Positions 1 to 5,991 of a DNA stretch of 11,365 bases are shown here, one piece after another (position 1 is the first letter of the stretch; each line of letters opens with the position of its first letter). This DNA comes from Peptococcaceae bacterium. GTDB taxonomy: Bacteria; Bacillota; Peptococcia; Peptococcales; Peptococcaceae. A program made the position numbers and the translations under genes. A model generated the notes under the pieces. The model saw only the letters and a list, made by a program, of their open reading frames with translations, ran no database searches and was not told the origin of the DNA. The stretch covers positions 1-11,365 of the forward strand of contig JAHZHI010000040.1 in the NCBI GenBank assembly GCA_019420345.1, read 5' to 3'.

Positions 1-976
1 GACGGAACTCTGCCATATCAATATCAAGTGTAGGCTTGGGTGGCATATCCTTTTCACGGATAAGGTTTTGCAGAAAATCTTTTGCTTTTGCCACAATCCC
101 ACGGAACAGATTAGGCAGCCAGCCTTTGCTTTTGATAGATTGGCTTGCTTTTTCGTGTATCTCGGTCTGCTTGACTTCTAAAATTTTTGCTTCGGAAATA
201 CCCGATATGAGTGCCATATCCGCTGTCCTGTTCCATTCCTGCCTTGCGGCGTTATCCGCTTCAATCTCTGCGGCTTTGGGATTGTTCTTACCGATTTTCT
301 TCGTGGGAAGATAAACGCTGTTCTTATCAAAGACCTTTAACTGCTGTTCGGGATCGGAGATATGCCGATTGATAAGGTCGGTGTAAATCTCCTTTACCTC
401 CCGAAGAAAAGGCTCACTTTTGAATTTATCATCTTTCACGGTAAAAAGGTGGCTTTCATAAATTTCTCCCTTTTTTATGACGGTGCAGCCTTTTCGTATC
501 TGCCCGTCCGCCCCTGTGATTTCTTTCTTGGTGCGTACCCTTTTGCCTGTTTCATCATAGAACACGCTGCGTGTGGCTCTCTTGATGTCAGGCTCAGGAA
601 GCAGTTTTCTTTCGCTGAAGATAAGATGGATATGATAATTGGTTTTGCGTTTATTGTGGTGGAGGGCTGACACGCACTCCACACCATACCGTCTGCGGAA
701 CTCCTCTGTAAAATCTTCAAGGACCTCCTGCGGCTCGTATCTTGTATAAATTTCGGGCAAGGCGATAATCAATTCCCTTGCTTCAATACATTTGCCCTCT
801 GTACCGCTTCGCTTAAATTCCTGCTGGCTTTCCCTTGCAAGGTTACTCCAAAATTCATTGTCGGCGGTGCGGTAGGTGGCATAGAGATTTTCCTGTCTTG
901 CGTGGCTCGTGATATAGGATATTCTTCCCTTGACATTGGATAGCTTTGACATCTGTATAAATGAGTGTCTTGCCAT
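1..976 (-). CDS. MobA/MobL-family conjugative relaxase, C-terminus beyond window edge
   Basis: This frame is open from an ATG at 976 to the window's left edge, giving 325 N-terminal residues. A good ribosome binding site (AAAGGAG) lies just upstream. The protein would nick the element's oriT and remain attached to the 5' end of the transferred strand. The N-terminus (MARHSFIQMSKLSN, then GRISYITS) is typical of MobA/MobL proteins of Gram-positive mobile elements. The metal-binding histidine motif is NYHIHLIF, with H115 and H117, and there are further histidines at 106 and 107. A conserved ARELIIALP strand is near residue 66. The usual nucleophilic tyrosine would be near the N-terminus; Y21 in ISYIT is a candidate, which is inference. 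The gene faces left, away from the oriT-like repeats at 1012 to 1197. Codon use is AT-richer than in the genes right of 3810. The family call is confident; the full length is unknown. Confidence 0.9.
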   Translation of the reverse strand, partial: MARHSFIQMSKLSNVKGRISYITSHARQENLYATYRTADNEFWSNLARESQQEFKRSGTEGKCIEARELIIALPEIYTRYEPQEVLEDFTEEFRRRYGVECVSALHHNKRKTNYHIHLIFSERKLLPEPDIKRATRSVFYDETGKRVRTKKEITGADGQIRKGCTVIKKGEIYESHLFTVKDDKFKSEPFLREVKEIYTDLINRHISDPEQQLKVFDKNSVYLPTKKIGKNNPKAAEIEADNAARQEWNRTADMALISGISEAKILEVKQTEIHEKASQSIKSKGWLPNLFRGIVAKAKDFLQNLIREKDMPPKPTLDIDMAEFR

Positions 977-1011
977 ATACTCCTTTCTCCCGTGACGGGC
1001 ATACTCTTTTT

Positions 1012-1031
1012 GCAACCGAGAAATCGGTTGC
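1012..1031. repeat. Perfect hairpin with GAAA tetraloop upstream of the relaxase gene
   Basis: The arms GCAACCGA and TCGGTTGC pair over 8 bp around a GAAA loop. The hairpin lies about 35 bp before the relaxase start. It may be part of the oriT region or a control structure in the relaxase leader. The sequence is directly visible; the function is inferred. Confidence 0.6.
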
Positions 1032-1063
1032 CGCTGTTTCGGCAGCGTAAGCAGACGGACAGC

Positions 1064-1197
1064 GAAGAAAACAGCGGGCTGTTTTCTTCTGTATCATAGC
1101 AGCGGTGCATTGTCCGAAGCTGTGATACAGTGCCCCCTGCAAGGGCGAAATACCCAGAGTACAAATCGAAGATTTGTGCGAGGGGTGTATTTCGCTC
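1064..1197. other. oriT: Putative oriT: cluster of inverted repeats with a nic-like sequence
   Basis: Three inverted repeats sit back to back. The first pairs GAAGAAAACAGC (1064-1075) with GCTGTTTTCTTC (1078-1089). The second pairs CTGTATCATAGC (1089-1100) with GCTGTGATACAG (1119-1130), with one G-T wobble. The third is a long hairpin with outer arms GCGAAATAC (1145-1153) and GTATTTCGC (1187-1195) and inner arms ACAAATC (1161-1167) and GATTTGT (1171-1177). Directly after the second repeat is AGTGCCCCCT (1129-1138). This resembles the RSF1010/MOBQ nic region (inverted repeat, then AAGTGCGCCCT), which is recognised by relaxases of the same broad family. The position just upstream of the relaxase gene supports oriT. 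The exact nic position is inferred. Confidence 0.6.
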
Positions 1198-1223
1198 TCA
1201 AACGCCGAGGGCTTGGAAAATGG

Positions 1224-1439
1224 TTATTCTACTTTGCGGACATCGTTTTCATTGAGCAGGTTTCTTCCCTGATTGACGCTCATAAATCGCTCTAAAGTAT
1301 CCCTGCGGATAATCGCTTTTCTTCCGACTTTGAGGACGGGAAGTTTGCCCCAGTCTACCAACTTACGCATTGTATTTCTTCCGATACCCGTACATTCTGC
1401 TGCTTCTTCTATGGTTAAACCCATTTTGATGTTGCTCAT
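1224..1439 (-). CDS. xis: Excisionase-type small HTH DNA-binding protein
   Basis: This 71-residue protein has one MerR/excisionase-like winged helix (HTH_17 type) at about residues 7 to 54, with the pattern LTIEEAAECTGI, then NTMRKLVDWGKLPVLKVGRK and IIRRDTLERFM. Proteins of this size and fold, next to a tyrosine integrase, usually bend DNA at the element ends to direct excision, as Tn916 Xis does. AGGAGG (1448-1453) lies 8 bp before the ATG. A consensus promoter (1488-1516) drives it, flanked by repeats that are probably sites for the divergent XRE repressor. This suggests excision is held off until the repressor is removed. The alternative is a regulator of transfer genes further left, since excisionase-like proteins often act as activators too. 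Confidence 0.75.
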   Translation of the reverse strand: MSNIKMGLTIEEAAECTGIGRNTMRKLVDWGKLPVLKVGRKAIIRRDTLERFMSVNQGRNLLNENDVRKVE

Positions 1440-1465
1440 TTTATCAACCTCCTTTCAAAATACGC

Positions 1466-1576
1466 ATTTTGCAACTATGTATCTGTAATTATACTTATTT
1501 TGATACCTCTTGTCAACTCGTTTTGCAACTTATTAAGAAATATTTTTACCTATTATTAAATTTATGGTTGCAAAAT
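1466..1576. promoter_or_regulatory. Three operator-like TTTTGCAAC repeats between xis and the repressor
   Basis: ATTTTGCAAC is at 1466-1475, TTTTGCAACT at 1521-1530, and the reverse complement GTTGCAAAAT at 1567-1576. The first two bracket the xis promoter and the third covers the -35 of the rightward promoter. This layout suits a divergent lysogeny-like switch controlled by the XRE protein encoded at 1620. The repeats are visible; the binding protein is inferred. Confidence 0.6.
1488..1516 (-). promoter_or_regulatory. Consensus sigma-A promoter for the excisionase-type gene
   Basis: On the minus strand, TTGACA (1511-1516) and TATAAT (1488-1493) are separated by exactly 17 bp, a full match to consensus. 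Repeats containing TTTGCAAC lie at 1466-1475 and 1521-1530. One is downstream of the -10 and the other immediately upstream of the -35, which fits tight repression of a very strong promoter. Confidence 0.85.
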
Positions 1577-1596
1577 AGGTTTTTCTATGCTATACT
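1569..1596 (+). promoter_or_regulatory. Promoter of the XRE repressor gene
   Basis: TTGCAA (1569-1574) and TATACT (1591-1596) are spaced 16 bp apart, 24 bp before the TTG start at 1620. The -35 lies inside the third TTGCAA-type repeat, which suggests autoregulation. Confidence 0.6.
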
Positions 1597-1619
1597 ATCA
1601 GCAATAGGAGGTGAAAACC

Positions 1620-2306
1620 TTGAAAAAAGAAATCACATTCACCGCAAAACAGGTCGGTGAACGAGTAAAAGAACGCCGAACAGAATTAAACTTAACAATG
1701 CCCGAACTTGGTAAGCGTGTGGGGGTAAACAAATCTACCATTCAGAGATATGAAGCGGACGGTGTAGACCCGAAGCGTACAATGATTATCAACGGTCTGG
1801 CAGAAGCACTCCTGACCACTCCCGAATGGCTGACAGGACTTTCCGAAGATAAGGAATATGACAGCCGCACTTTATGTGCAAAGGATATGGAGGAACATAT
1901 CAAAAATTATCTTGATACTGTTTCTTCTGTGGTAAAGGGAGAACCGCACCAACAGCTGCTCACGACATTCCTCGGAAAGATGATTGACCTCTATACGGTT
2001 ATGACTTATCACTTTGCAGACGCTATGGCTGAGGTTGACCGTGTAGCGGAGGACGAGGGCTTAAAGCAGTCCTTACGCCGCTATGCGATTGAGTCAGGGG
2101 CGATTATGGAAAGAGTTTACCGTAAAGAAATGGAACTTCCTATCGAGGATATGAAACAGTTTTTAGATGGAATTTTACATATCTACGATGAGGGACGCAC
2201 CGCTGTAAAGATGGGCGACCTGTTCGGGATAGTGACAGCAGCCGAGGAAAGGGTTGCTGAAAAAGAAAATTTCCGTGGCACTTTGACAAGTGAAAATGCC
2301 GATTGA
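1620..2306 (+). CDS. XRE-family transcriptional repressor of the mobile element
   Basis: The protein is 228 residues long. The TTG at 1620 is preferred because AGGAGG (1606-1611) lies 8 bp before it. An in-frame GTG at 1611 overlaps that same ribosome binding site and is unlikely to be the start. An HTH_3 domain occupies about residues 10 to 72, with helices around LTMPELGKRVGV and NKSTIQRYEADGVDP, followed by TTPEWLTGLSE, a common end to this domain in element repressors. The remaining 150 residues are helical and acidic and resemble no enzyme I know; they may mediate dimerization or sense a signal. There is no visible LexA-like Ser-Lys protease motif, so control may depend on an anti-repressor or a ligand. 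The position between xis and int argues for master control of excision. Confidence 0.85.
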   Translation: MKKEITFTAKQVGERVKERRTELNLTMPELGKRVGVNKSTIQRYEADGVDPKRTMIINGLAEALLTTPEWLTGLSEDKEYDSRTLCAKDMEEHIKNYLDTVSSVVKGEPHQQLLTTFLGKMIDLYTVMTYHFADAMAEVDRVAEDEGLKQSLRRYAIESGAIMERVYRKEMELPIEDMKQFLDGILHIYDEGRTAVKMGDLFGIVTAAEERVAEKENFRGTLTSENAD

Positions 2307-2319
2307 CATTCATCGGCAT
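2296..2319. repeat. Hairpin over the repressor stop codon
   Basis: ATGCCGAT (2296-2303) pairs perfectly with ATCGGCAT (2312-2319) around an 8-nt loop containing the TGA stop. No T-run follows, so it is a weak terminator at best. It could attenuate read-through into the integrase gene. A TTGACA (2303-2308) inside it, with a poor -10 about 18 bp on, could be an integrase promoter. Confidence 0.4.
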
Positions 2320-2393
2320 AAGTAACCTTATTACTTTACGCACACCATATGTCACAGTCCCGATTGCCACGGATAGAAAGGGGAAATTTATCT

Positions 2394-3692
2394 ATGGCAA
2401 AAGGTTCTGTAAGAAAAAAAGGTAAAAAGTGGTACGCACGCTTCTACATCGAAGATGAAAGCGGCAGAAAAGTACAGAAAGAGTTTGTGGGAACAGAAAG
2501 CAAGTCTGAAACAGAAGCCCTGCTCAAAAAAGCAATCGCTGACTATGAGGAAAAGAAATTCGTTGCGAAGTCTGAAAACATCACAGTTGGTATGCTGCTC
2601 GATCTGTGGGTGGAGGAAGAACTGAAACCCGGCAATCTCAGCAATGGTACGGTAATGTCCTATCAGGGAACGGTCAACCGTATCAAACAGCACCCGATAG
2701 GAAACCGAAAGCTGAAAACCGTAACTGCCGACCATTTACAGGCGTATATAGATTTTCTCAGCTTTGGCGGTACAAATCCTGACGGTACAACCGCAAAGGC
2801 ACTCAGCAAAGGGTATCTCCGATTGTTTTCGGCTGTTTTGCAAGGGGCGTTCCGTTTTGCAGTATTCCCGAAAAGGCTGATAACCTTTAACCCGATGCAG
2901 TATGTGGTATGGCGAGGAAAGAAAGAAGAATACGAACTGTTCTCGGACGAGGACGGAGAAACTGCTTCCACACCAACGCTCAGCTACGAACAGTATCAGA
3001 GATTAGAGGACTTCCTGAAAAAGAAAAACAATCCTGCACTTCTTCCTATACAGATAGCCTATTATACAGGCTTGCGTATTGGAGAGGTTTGTGGTCTGAC
3101 TTGGCAGGACATCAACCTTGAAGAACAATATCTGACAGTACGCCGCAGTATGCGTTACAACGGGGCAAGGCACAAAACAGAAATAGGGGCAACAAAGCGT
3201 AAAAAAATCCGCACCGTGGACTTTTGCGATACGCTTGCCGCAATCCTGAAAACTGCGAAAGCAGAACAGCATAAAAACCGTTTCCGATACGGGGAACTGT
3301 ACAGCCTTAATTACTATTTGGAGGTCAAAGAAAAAGACCGCACCTATTATGAGGTTTACAGTCTGCCGAGGTCGGAAGAAGTCCCAGAGGGGTACAAGGA
3401 ATTATCCTTTGTCTGCCTTAGACCTGACGGGGCATTTGAAGCACCGAGTACGGTGGGGATTATGTGCAGGACAGCGAGAAAAAAGGTGGAGGGATTGGAG
3501 GACTTCCACTTCCATATGCTCAGACACACTTATACAAGCAATCTGCTTTCAAACGGTGCAGCACCTAAAGATGTGCAGGAACTTCTCGGACACGCTGATG
3601 TTAGTACCACAATGAATATTTACGCTCACGCTACAAGGGAAGCGAAGCGTACTTCCGCAAGACTGCTGGATAAGGTAATCGGCGGAGAATAA
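2394..3692 (+). CDS. int: Tyrosine recombinase integrase of the mobile element
   Basis: The protein is 432 residues long. I chose the ATG at 2394 because AAAGGGGA precedes it at a suitable distance and the protein then begins MAKGSVRKKGKKWYARFYI, the usual arm-binding N-terminus of Tn916-like integrases. The ATG at 2349 lacks a ribosome binding site. Domains in order are an AP2-like arm-binding domain (about 1-60), a SAM-like core-binding domain (about 62-175) and a catalytic domain (about 195-425). Catalytic residues are R228 in TGLRIGEV, H374 and R377 in HMLRHTYTS, H400 in LLGHADVSTT and the nucleophile Y410 in NIYAHAT. All are present, so the enzyme looks intact. It would carry out integration and excision of the element at the junction about 110 bp downstream. 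It follows the repressor by 87 bp in the same direction. Confidence 0.95.
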   Translation: MAKGSVRKKGKKWYARFYIEDESGRKVQKEFVGTESKSETEALLKKAIADYEEKKFVAKSENITVGMLLDLWVEEELKPGNLSNGTVMSYQGTVNRIKQHPIGNRKLKTVTADHLQAYIDFLSFGGTNPDGTTAKALSKGYLRLFSAVLQGAFRFAVFPKRLITFNPMQYVVWRGKKEEYELFSDEDGETASTPTLSYEQYQRLEDFLKKKNNPALLPIQIAYYTGLRIGEVCGLTWQDINLEEQYLTVRRSMRYNGARHKTEIGATKRKKIRTVDFCDTLAAILKTAKAEQHKNRFRYGELYSLNYYLEVKEKDRTYYEVYSLPRSEEVPEGYKELSFVCLRPDGAFEAPSTVGIMCRTARKKVEGLEDFHFHMLRHTYTSNLLSNGAAPKDVQELLGHADVSTTMNIYAHATREAKRTSARLLDKVIGGE

Positions 3693-3735
3693 AAATTTCC
3701 CTTGTTTCGGCTCATAAGGGCAAAAACAAGGGAAA
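3691..3735 (-). terminator. Hairpin overlapping the integrase stop, with T-run on the minus strand
   Basis: TTTCCCTTGTTT (3696-3707) pairs perfectly over 12 bp with AAACAAGGGAAA (3724-3735), with a 16-nt loop. Read leftward, the stem is followed by TTTTT, so it should stop transcripts that enter the element from the interrupted marR-yczE operon. On the plus strand it could also end the int transcript, though without a clear T-run. Confidence 0.6.
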
Positions 3736-3782
3736 ATACATAAGGTTTGAACATTTAATAGGCGATATTCCTTGAAAATACA
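3732..3782. repeat. Pair of direct repeats near the element end, possible integrase arm sites
   Basis: GAAAATACA occurs at 3732-3740 and 3774-3782, each followed within a few bases by GGTTT or GGGTTT. The starts are 42 bp apart, close to four helical turns. Direct repeats just inside an element end, next to int, are typical arm-type binding sites of Tn916-like integrases. The role is inferred. Confidence 0.4.
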
Positions 3783-3786
3783 GGGT

Positions 3787-4059
3787 TTATAGAGGATTGA
3801 ATAGATAAAATGGAATTTGCAGCACATGTTCCAGCTTGAAATTGCGTCGCAAAATCACCAACTGCAAGATCACCATGATCATATTAACAGCAATGGTAAA
3901 TTCACCAAGGGTGAATGGGAAGTTCAAGCTCAGTACGTATGGCACCGACGAAATTGGCGAGGTCCCGAGATCGGCCTTGGTGATGACACTGACGCCGAGA
4001 GAGTTGATGAACACCCCAATGAAAAAGATAATGTAACGTTTGATTTTGTTGGTCGTCAC
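3787..4059 (-). pseudogene. YczE/YitT-family membrane protein, truncated by the element
   Basis: The gene starts at GTG 4059, which overlaps the marR TGA stop, and has GGAG upstream. It has 90 codons, whereas family members have roughly 200. Residues 1 to 83 match the family well: a first membrane segment at about 9-27 (YIIFFIGVFINSLGV), then the signature ITKADLGTSPISSVPYVLS, and a second membrane segment at about 52-73. After LEHVLQIP the reading runs into element DNA and ends in FYLFNPL. The other half of the gene should lie beyond the far end of the element. The family is made of multi-pass membrane proteins of unknown substrate, often encoded next to MarR regulators as here. Loss of the later helices should abolish function unless excision restores the gene. 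Confidence 0.8.
3800..3820. other. Element-chromosome junction (att site), boundary approximate
   Basis: Host coding similarity of the yczE-type gene stops near codon 83 (LQIP, about 3811), and the remaining codons are unlike the family. The crossover therefore lies within about 3800 to 3820, around TGGAATTTGCAGC. The exact core cannot be fixed because the opposite end of the element is outside the window. Confidence 0.6.
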
Positions 4060-4487
4060 TGATCCAAACTCCTTTCCTGAAGATTATTGTAAATGTGGGT
4101 AAGCGTTTCCATGAAACGTGCGCGTTCTTCCTCTGAAATGCCTTCAAACGCAATCGCTTCCATCTCTGCAAAGGCAGCCTGCACTTGCTGGGAGCTGGCT
4201 TCGCCCTTTTCTGTCATAAAAATATGTGTTGTCTTGCGATTGCCGTTCATATTGCGGCGCTCGATGAGCCCTTTTTCGACCATGCCTTTGAGCAGGGTGG
4301 TCAGAGAACCGGGTTCGATGTGGCAGCTGTTGGCAATCTCTTTCTGAGAATCCCCATCGTGACTGTGGAGATGATCCAGCACTTTCGGCTGACCAACGGT
4401 GAGGTCGGTGTGGCGCAAGTGTGCAAAGACACCCTTTTGGAACAGCGACTGGGTAATCATCATTAAATAATGAAATGAATGTTCCAT
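4056..4487 (-). CDS. MarR-family transcriptional regulator
   Basis: The protein is 143 residues long, normal for MarR. It has a winged helix at about residues 30 to 98: QPKVLDHLHSHDGDSQKEIA, recognition helix EPGSLTTLLKGMVEKGLI, then wing RRNMNGNRKTTHIFMTEKG. AGAAAGGAG precedes the ATG. The gene overlaps the truncated yczE-type gene by 3 bp, so the two form one operon. MarR proteins usually repress their own operon and a transporter and respond to small aromatic ligands or oxidants. A 28-bp palindrome between its promoter and start is the likely operator. The divergent Nim-like gene may share this control. The ligand is unknown. Confidence 0.9.
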   Translation of the reverse strand: MEHSFHYLMMITQSLFQKGVFAHLRHTDLTVGQPKVLDHLHSHDGDSQKEIANSCHIEPGSLTTLLKGMVEKGLIERRNMNGNRKTTHIFMTEKGEASSQQVQAAFAEMEAIAFEGISEEERARFMETLTHIYNNLQERSLDQ

Positions 4488-4514
4488 GAAAACTCCTTTC
4501 TAAAAACTGAAAAT

Positions 4515-4542
4515 AAAAATAGTTTGAATCCAAACCATTTTT
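4515..4542. promoter_or_regulatory. Palindromic operator of the MarR regulator
   Basis: AAAAAT-A-GTTTG, a centre of AATC, then CAAAC-C-ATTTTT forms a near-perfect 28-bp palindrome 28 bp before the marR start. MarR dimers bind palindromes of about this size. It lies downstream of the predicted transcription start, where binding would block elongation. Confidence 0.65.
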
Positions 4543-4558
4543 AGCGTCAACGTTGTAT

Positions 4559-4587
4559 ATTATATGACATCTCATTCCCATATTCAA
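4559..4587 (-). promoter_or_regulatory. Promoter of the marR operon
   Basis: On the minus strand, TTGAAT (4582-4587) and TATAAT (4559-4564) are 17 bp apart. Transcription would begin near 4552 and run through the 28-bp palindrome. Confidence 0.6.
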
Positions 4588-4612
4588 GGGAAAAAATGAC
4601 AAATTGCCAACA

Positions 4613-4641
4613 TTGACTTTTTATTTTTCCGTTGCTATAGT
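4613..4641 (+). promoter_or_regulatory. Promoter of the Nim-like gene
   Basis: TTGACT (4613-4618) and TATAGT (4636-4641) are 17 bp apart, 32 bp before the ATG at 4673. This promoter sits inside the upstream part of the open frame that begins at 4604 and so rules out that earlier start. Confidence 0.75.
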
Positions 4642-4672
4642 GAGAGCACCGATTATGAAGGAGGCTTTTCTC

Positions 4673-5167
4673 ATGAATCACACAATGCGGCGCAAACGCC
4701 AGGCCCTTGCACCGGATGTCTGCACCGATATTCTCACCCATGCCAGTGCTGGTGTGCTGGCGCTGGCAGATCAAAGCGGCCAGCCTTATGCGGTGCCGCT
4801 GAGCTATGTTTATGTTGACGGCACGCTCTACTTTCACAGTGCCAAGGCGGGCTGCAAGCTCGACCTCATCCAGGAAAATCCCCGCGCATCTTTCTGCGTC
4901 ATTGCCGACGATCACATTGTGCCGGAGCGCTTCACGACGTACTATCGCAGCGTCATCGCCTGCGGCACGGTGCGACTTGTGGATGATGACAACGAAGCCC
5001 GCCATGCCATCACGCTCCTGGGACGCAAATACGCGCCAAACGAAAGCCAGGCCGCTCTTGAACAAGAAATTGACAGCGCCTGGCCAGCGCTCACCATGCT
5101 TGCGATGCATGTGGATACACTCACTGGCAAAGAGGCCCTGGAACTGACCAAAGCAAAAGAAGAATAA
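4673..5167 (+). CDS. Nim-like pyridoxamine 5'-phosphate oxidase-fold flavoprotein
   Basis: The protein is 164 residues long. The ATG at 4673 is chosen because AAGGAGG lies 8 bp upstream and the promoter overlaps any earlier start. The split-barrel FMN-binding fold is recognised from MRRKRQAL at the N-terminus, GVLALADQSGQPYAVPLSYVY (28-48), YFHSAKAGCKLD (53-64, with H55), ENPRASFCV (68-76) and YYRSVIACGTVRLVDDDNEA (90-109). This pattern matches NimA-type 5-nitroimidazole reductases and related housekeeping proteins. Nim proteins use a bound flavin or haem-like cofactor to reduce nitroimidazoles to inactive amines, but many relatives have no such activity. The gene stands alone between a MarR operon and a bidirectional terminator. 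Resistance should not be assumed from sequence. Confidence 0.85.
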   Translation: MNHTMRRKRQALAPDVCTDILTHASAGVLALADQSGQPYAVPLSYVYVDGTLYFHSAKAGCKLDLIQENPRASFCVIADDHIVPERFTTYYRSVIACGTVRLVDDDNEARHAITLLGRKYAPNESQAALEQEIDSAWPALTMLAMHVDTLTGKEALELTKAKEE

Positions 5168-5173
5168 ACGCCA

Positions 5174-5210
5174 AAAGCCCGATAAGAGCGCAGCGCTCTT
5201 ATCGGGCTTT
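5174..5210. terminator. Strong bidirectional terminator between convergent genes
   Basis: A 17-bp perfect stem (5174-5190 with 5194-5210) has a 3-nt loop and an A-run on one side and a T-run on the other. It ends both the Nim-like transcript and the leftward SGNH transcript, whose stop codons lie within 10 bp of the stem. Confidence 0.95.
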
Positions 5211-5219
5211 TTTCATAGG

Positions 5220-5924
5220 TTATCGTTTCTCCACCGCTTCAGCAATCGCATCAGCGACCGCCTGGGCCCCTTCATTGGCAAGATGAATGCCGTCATCGAG
5301 GAACCATTCTGGGTGATCGAGGGTTAAGCTGTAGATATCGACGACAGCGAGGCCTTCCTCTTCTGCAAGAGCATAGATACTGTCGTTGACGGCAGCGTAA
5401 GCAGCAGGCTGCACCCCAAAGCTCACCATGCCTGCGGTCTCTTCAAAATGCGGCGCTGGCGGGGTGCAGAGCAGCACGGTCGGCGAACTGTCGAGGGCTT
5501 GATAGGTGCGCACAAGCTCGGCGTATTCGTCGGCAAAGGCGTCGCGACCGCGCCAGCTGGAGCGATTGGTGTCGTTGGTGCCAAACATGAGCACAACAAT
5601 GTCCGGCTCATCGGCCAGGCTGGCTTCATAAGCAGCCGTTTCGCTGTAAGGATCGATGCCGCTGGCCATGGCTGTGGTGCCACTGACGCCGTAATTGCTG
5701 ACTGCATAGTCGTCACCGAGGCGCTCTGCCAGCGCAATGGTGTAACTGTCGGCACCGTAACCAGCGGTGTTGCTGTCACCAACACAGGCAACGTGAACAG
5801 GCTGCGCCGCTGGCGCTGCGGTGCGATGCGTTGACGAAGCACCGTCCTGCTCCGTATGCCCACAGCCGACAAAAGCCGTCAAGCCGAGGCACAGCCCAGC
5901 ACAAAGAAGCAGTTGAAGCCGCAT
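5220..5924 (-). CDS. SGNH/GDSL-family hydrolase lipoprotein
   Basis: The protein is 234 residues long. It has a short signal peptide and a lipobox ending FVGC at C21, so it should be anchored to the outer face of the membrane. A flexible Ser/Thr/Ala-rich linker (22-42) leads to an SGNH hydrolase domain. Block I is ACVGDSNTAGYG with nucleophile S51, block II has G79, block III is FGTNDTN with N117, and block V is DDGIHLANEGA with D211 and H214. All four signature residues are present. The family includes esterases, lysophospholipases, carbohydrate acetylesterases and peptidoglycan O-acetyl esterases, and the substrate cannot be told here. AAGGAGGG precedes the ATG. The gene lies 59 bp after a GNAT gene in the same direction and has a likely promoter of its own in that gap. 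Confidence 0.9.
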   Translation of the reverse strand: MRLQLLLCAGLCLGLTAFVGCGHTEQDGASSTHRTAAPAAQPVHVACVGDSNTAGYGADSYTIALAERLGDDYAVSNYGVSGTTAMASGIDPYSETAAYEASLADEPDIVVLMFGTNDTNRSSWRGRDAFADEYAELVRTYQALDSSPTVLLCTPPAPHFEETAGMVSFGVQPAAYAAVNDSIYALAEEEGLAVVDIYSLTLDHPEWFLDDGIHLANEGAQAVADAIAEAVEKR

Positions 5925-5963
5925 GAGATAAGCCCTCCTTCCTTATATCGAAACGTTGTGCTT

Positions 5964-5991
5964 AGCATAGCGTATTCACCGACTCAATCAA
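5964..5991 (-). promoter_or_regulatory. Possible promoter for the SGNH lipoprotein gene
   Basis: TTGATT (5986-5991) and TATGCT (5964-5969) are spaced 16 bp apart on the minus strand and overlap the end of the upstream acetyltransferase gene. The match is fair. The two genes may also be cotranscribed. Confidence 0.45.

Noticed and set aside
769..1164. Minus-strand frames crossing the relaxase start and the oriT-like repeats
   Set aside because: The relaxase frame from 976 is recognised residue by residue, and these other frames run through hairpin DNA.
2349..2393. Earlier integrase start at 2349
   Set aside because: There is no ribosome binding site before it, and the extra 15 residues are absent from typical integrase N-termini. 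The ATG at 2394 has a good site.
3693..3830. tRNA gene as the integration target
   Set aside because: There is no cloverleaf or TTC-loop sequence near the junction. The flank is plainly the yczE-type coding gene.
4547..5110. Minus-strand 187-codon frame opposite the Nim-like gene
   Set aside because: It is antisense to a recognised flavoprotein, includes both divergent promoters and has no family likeness.
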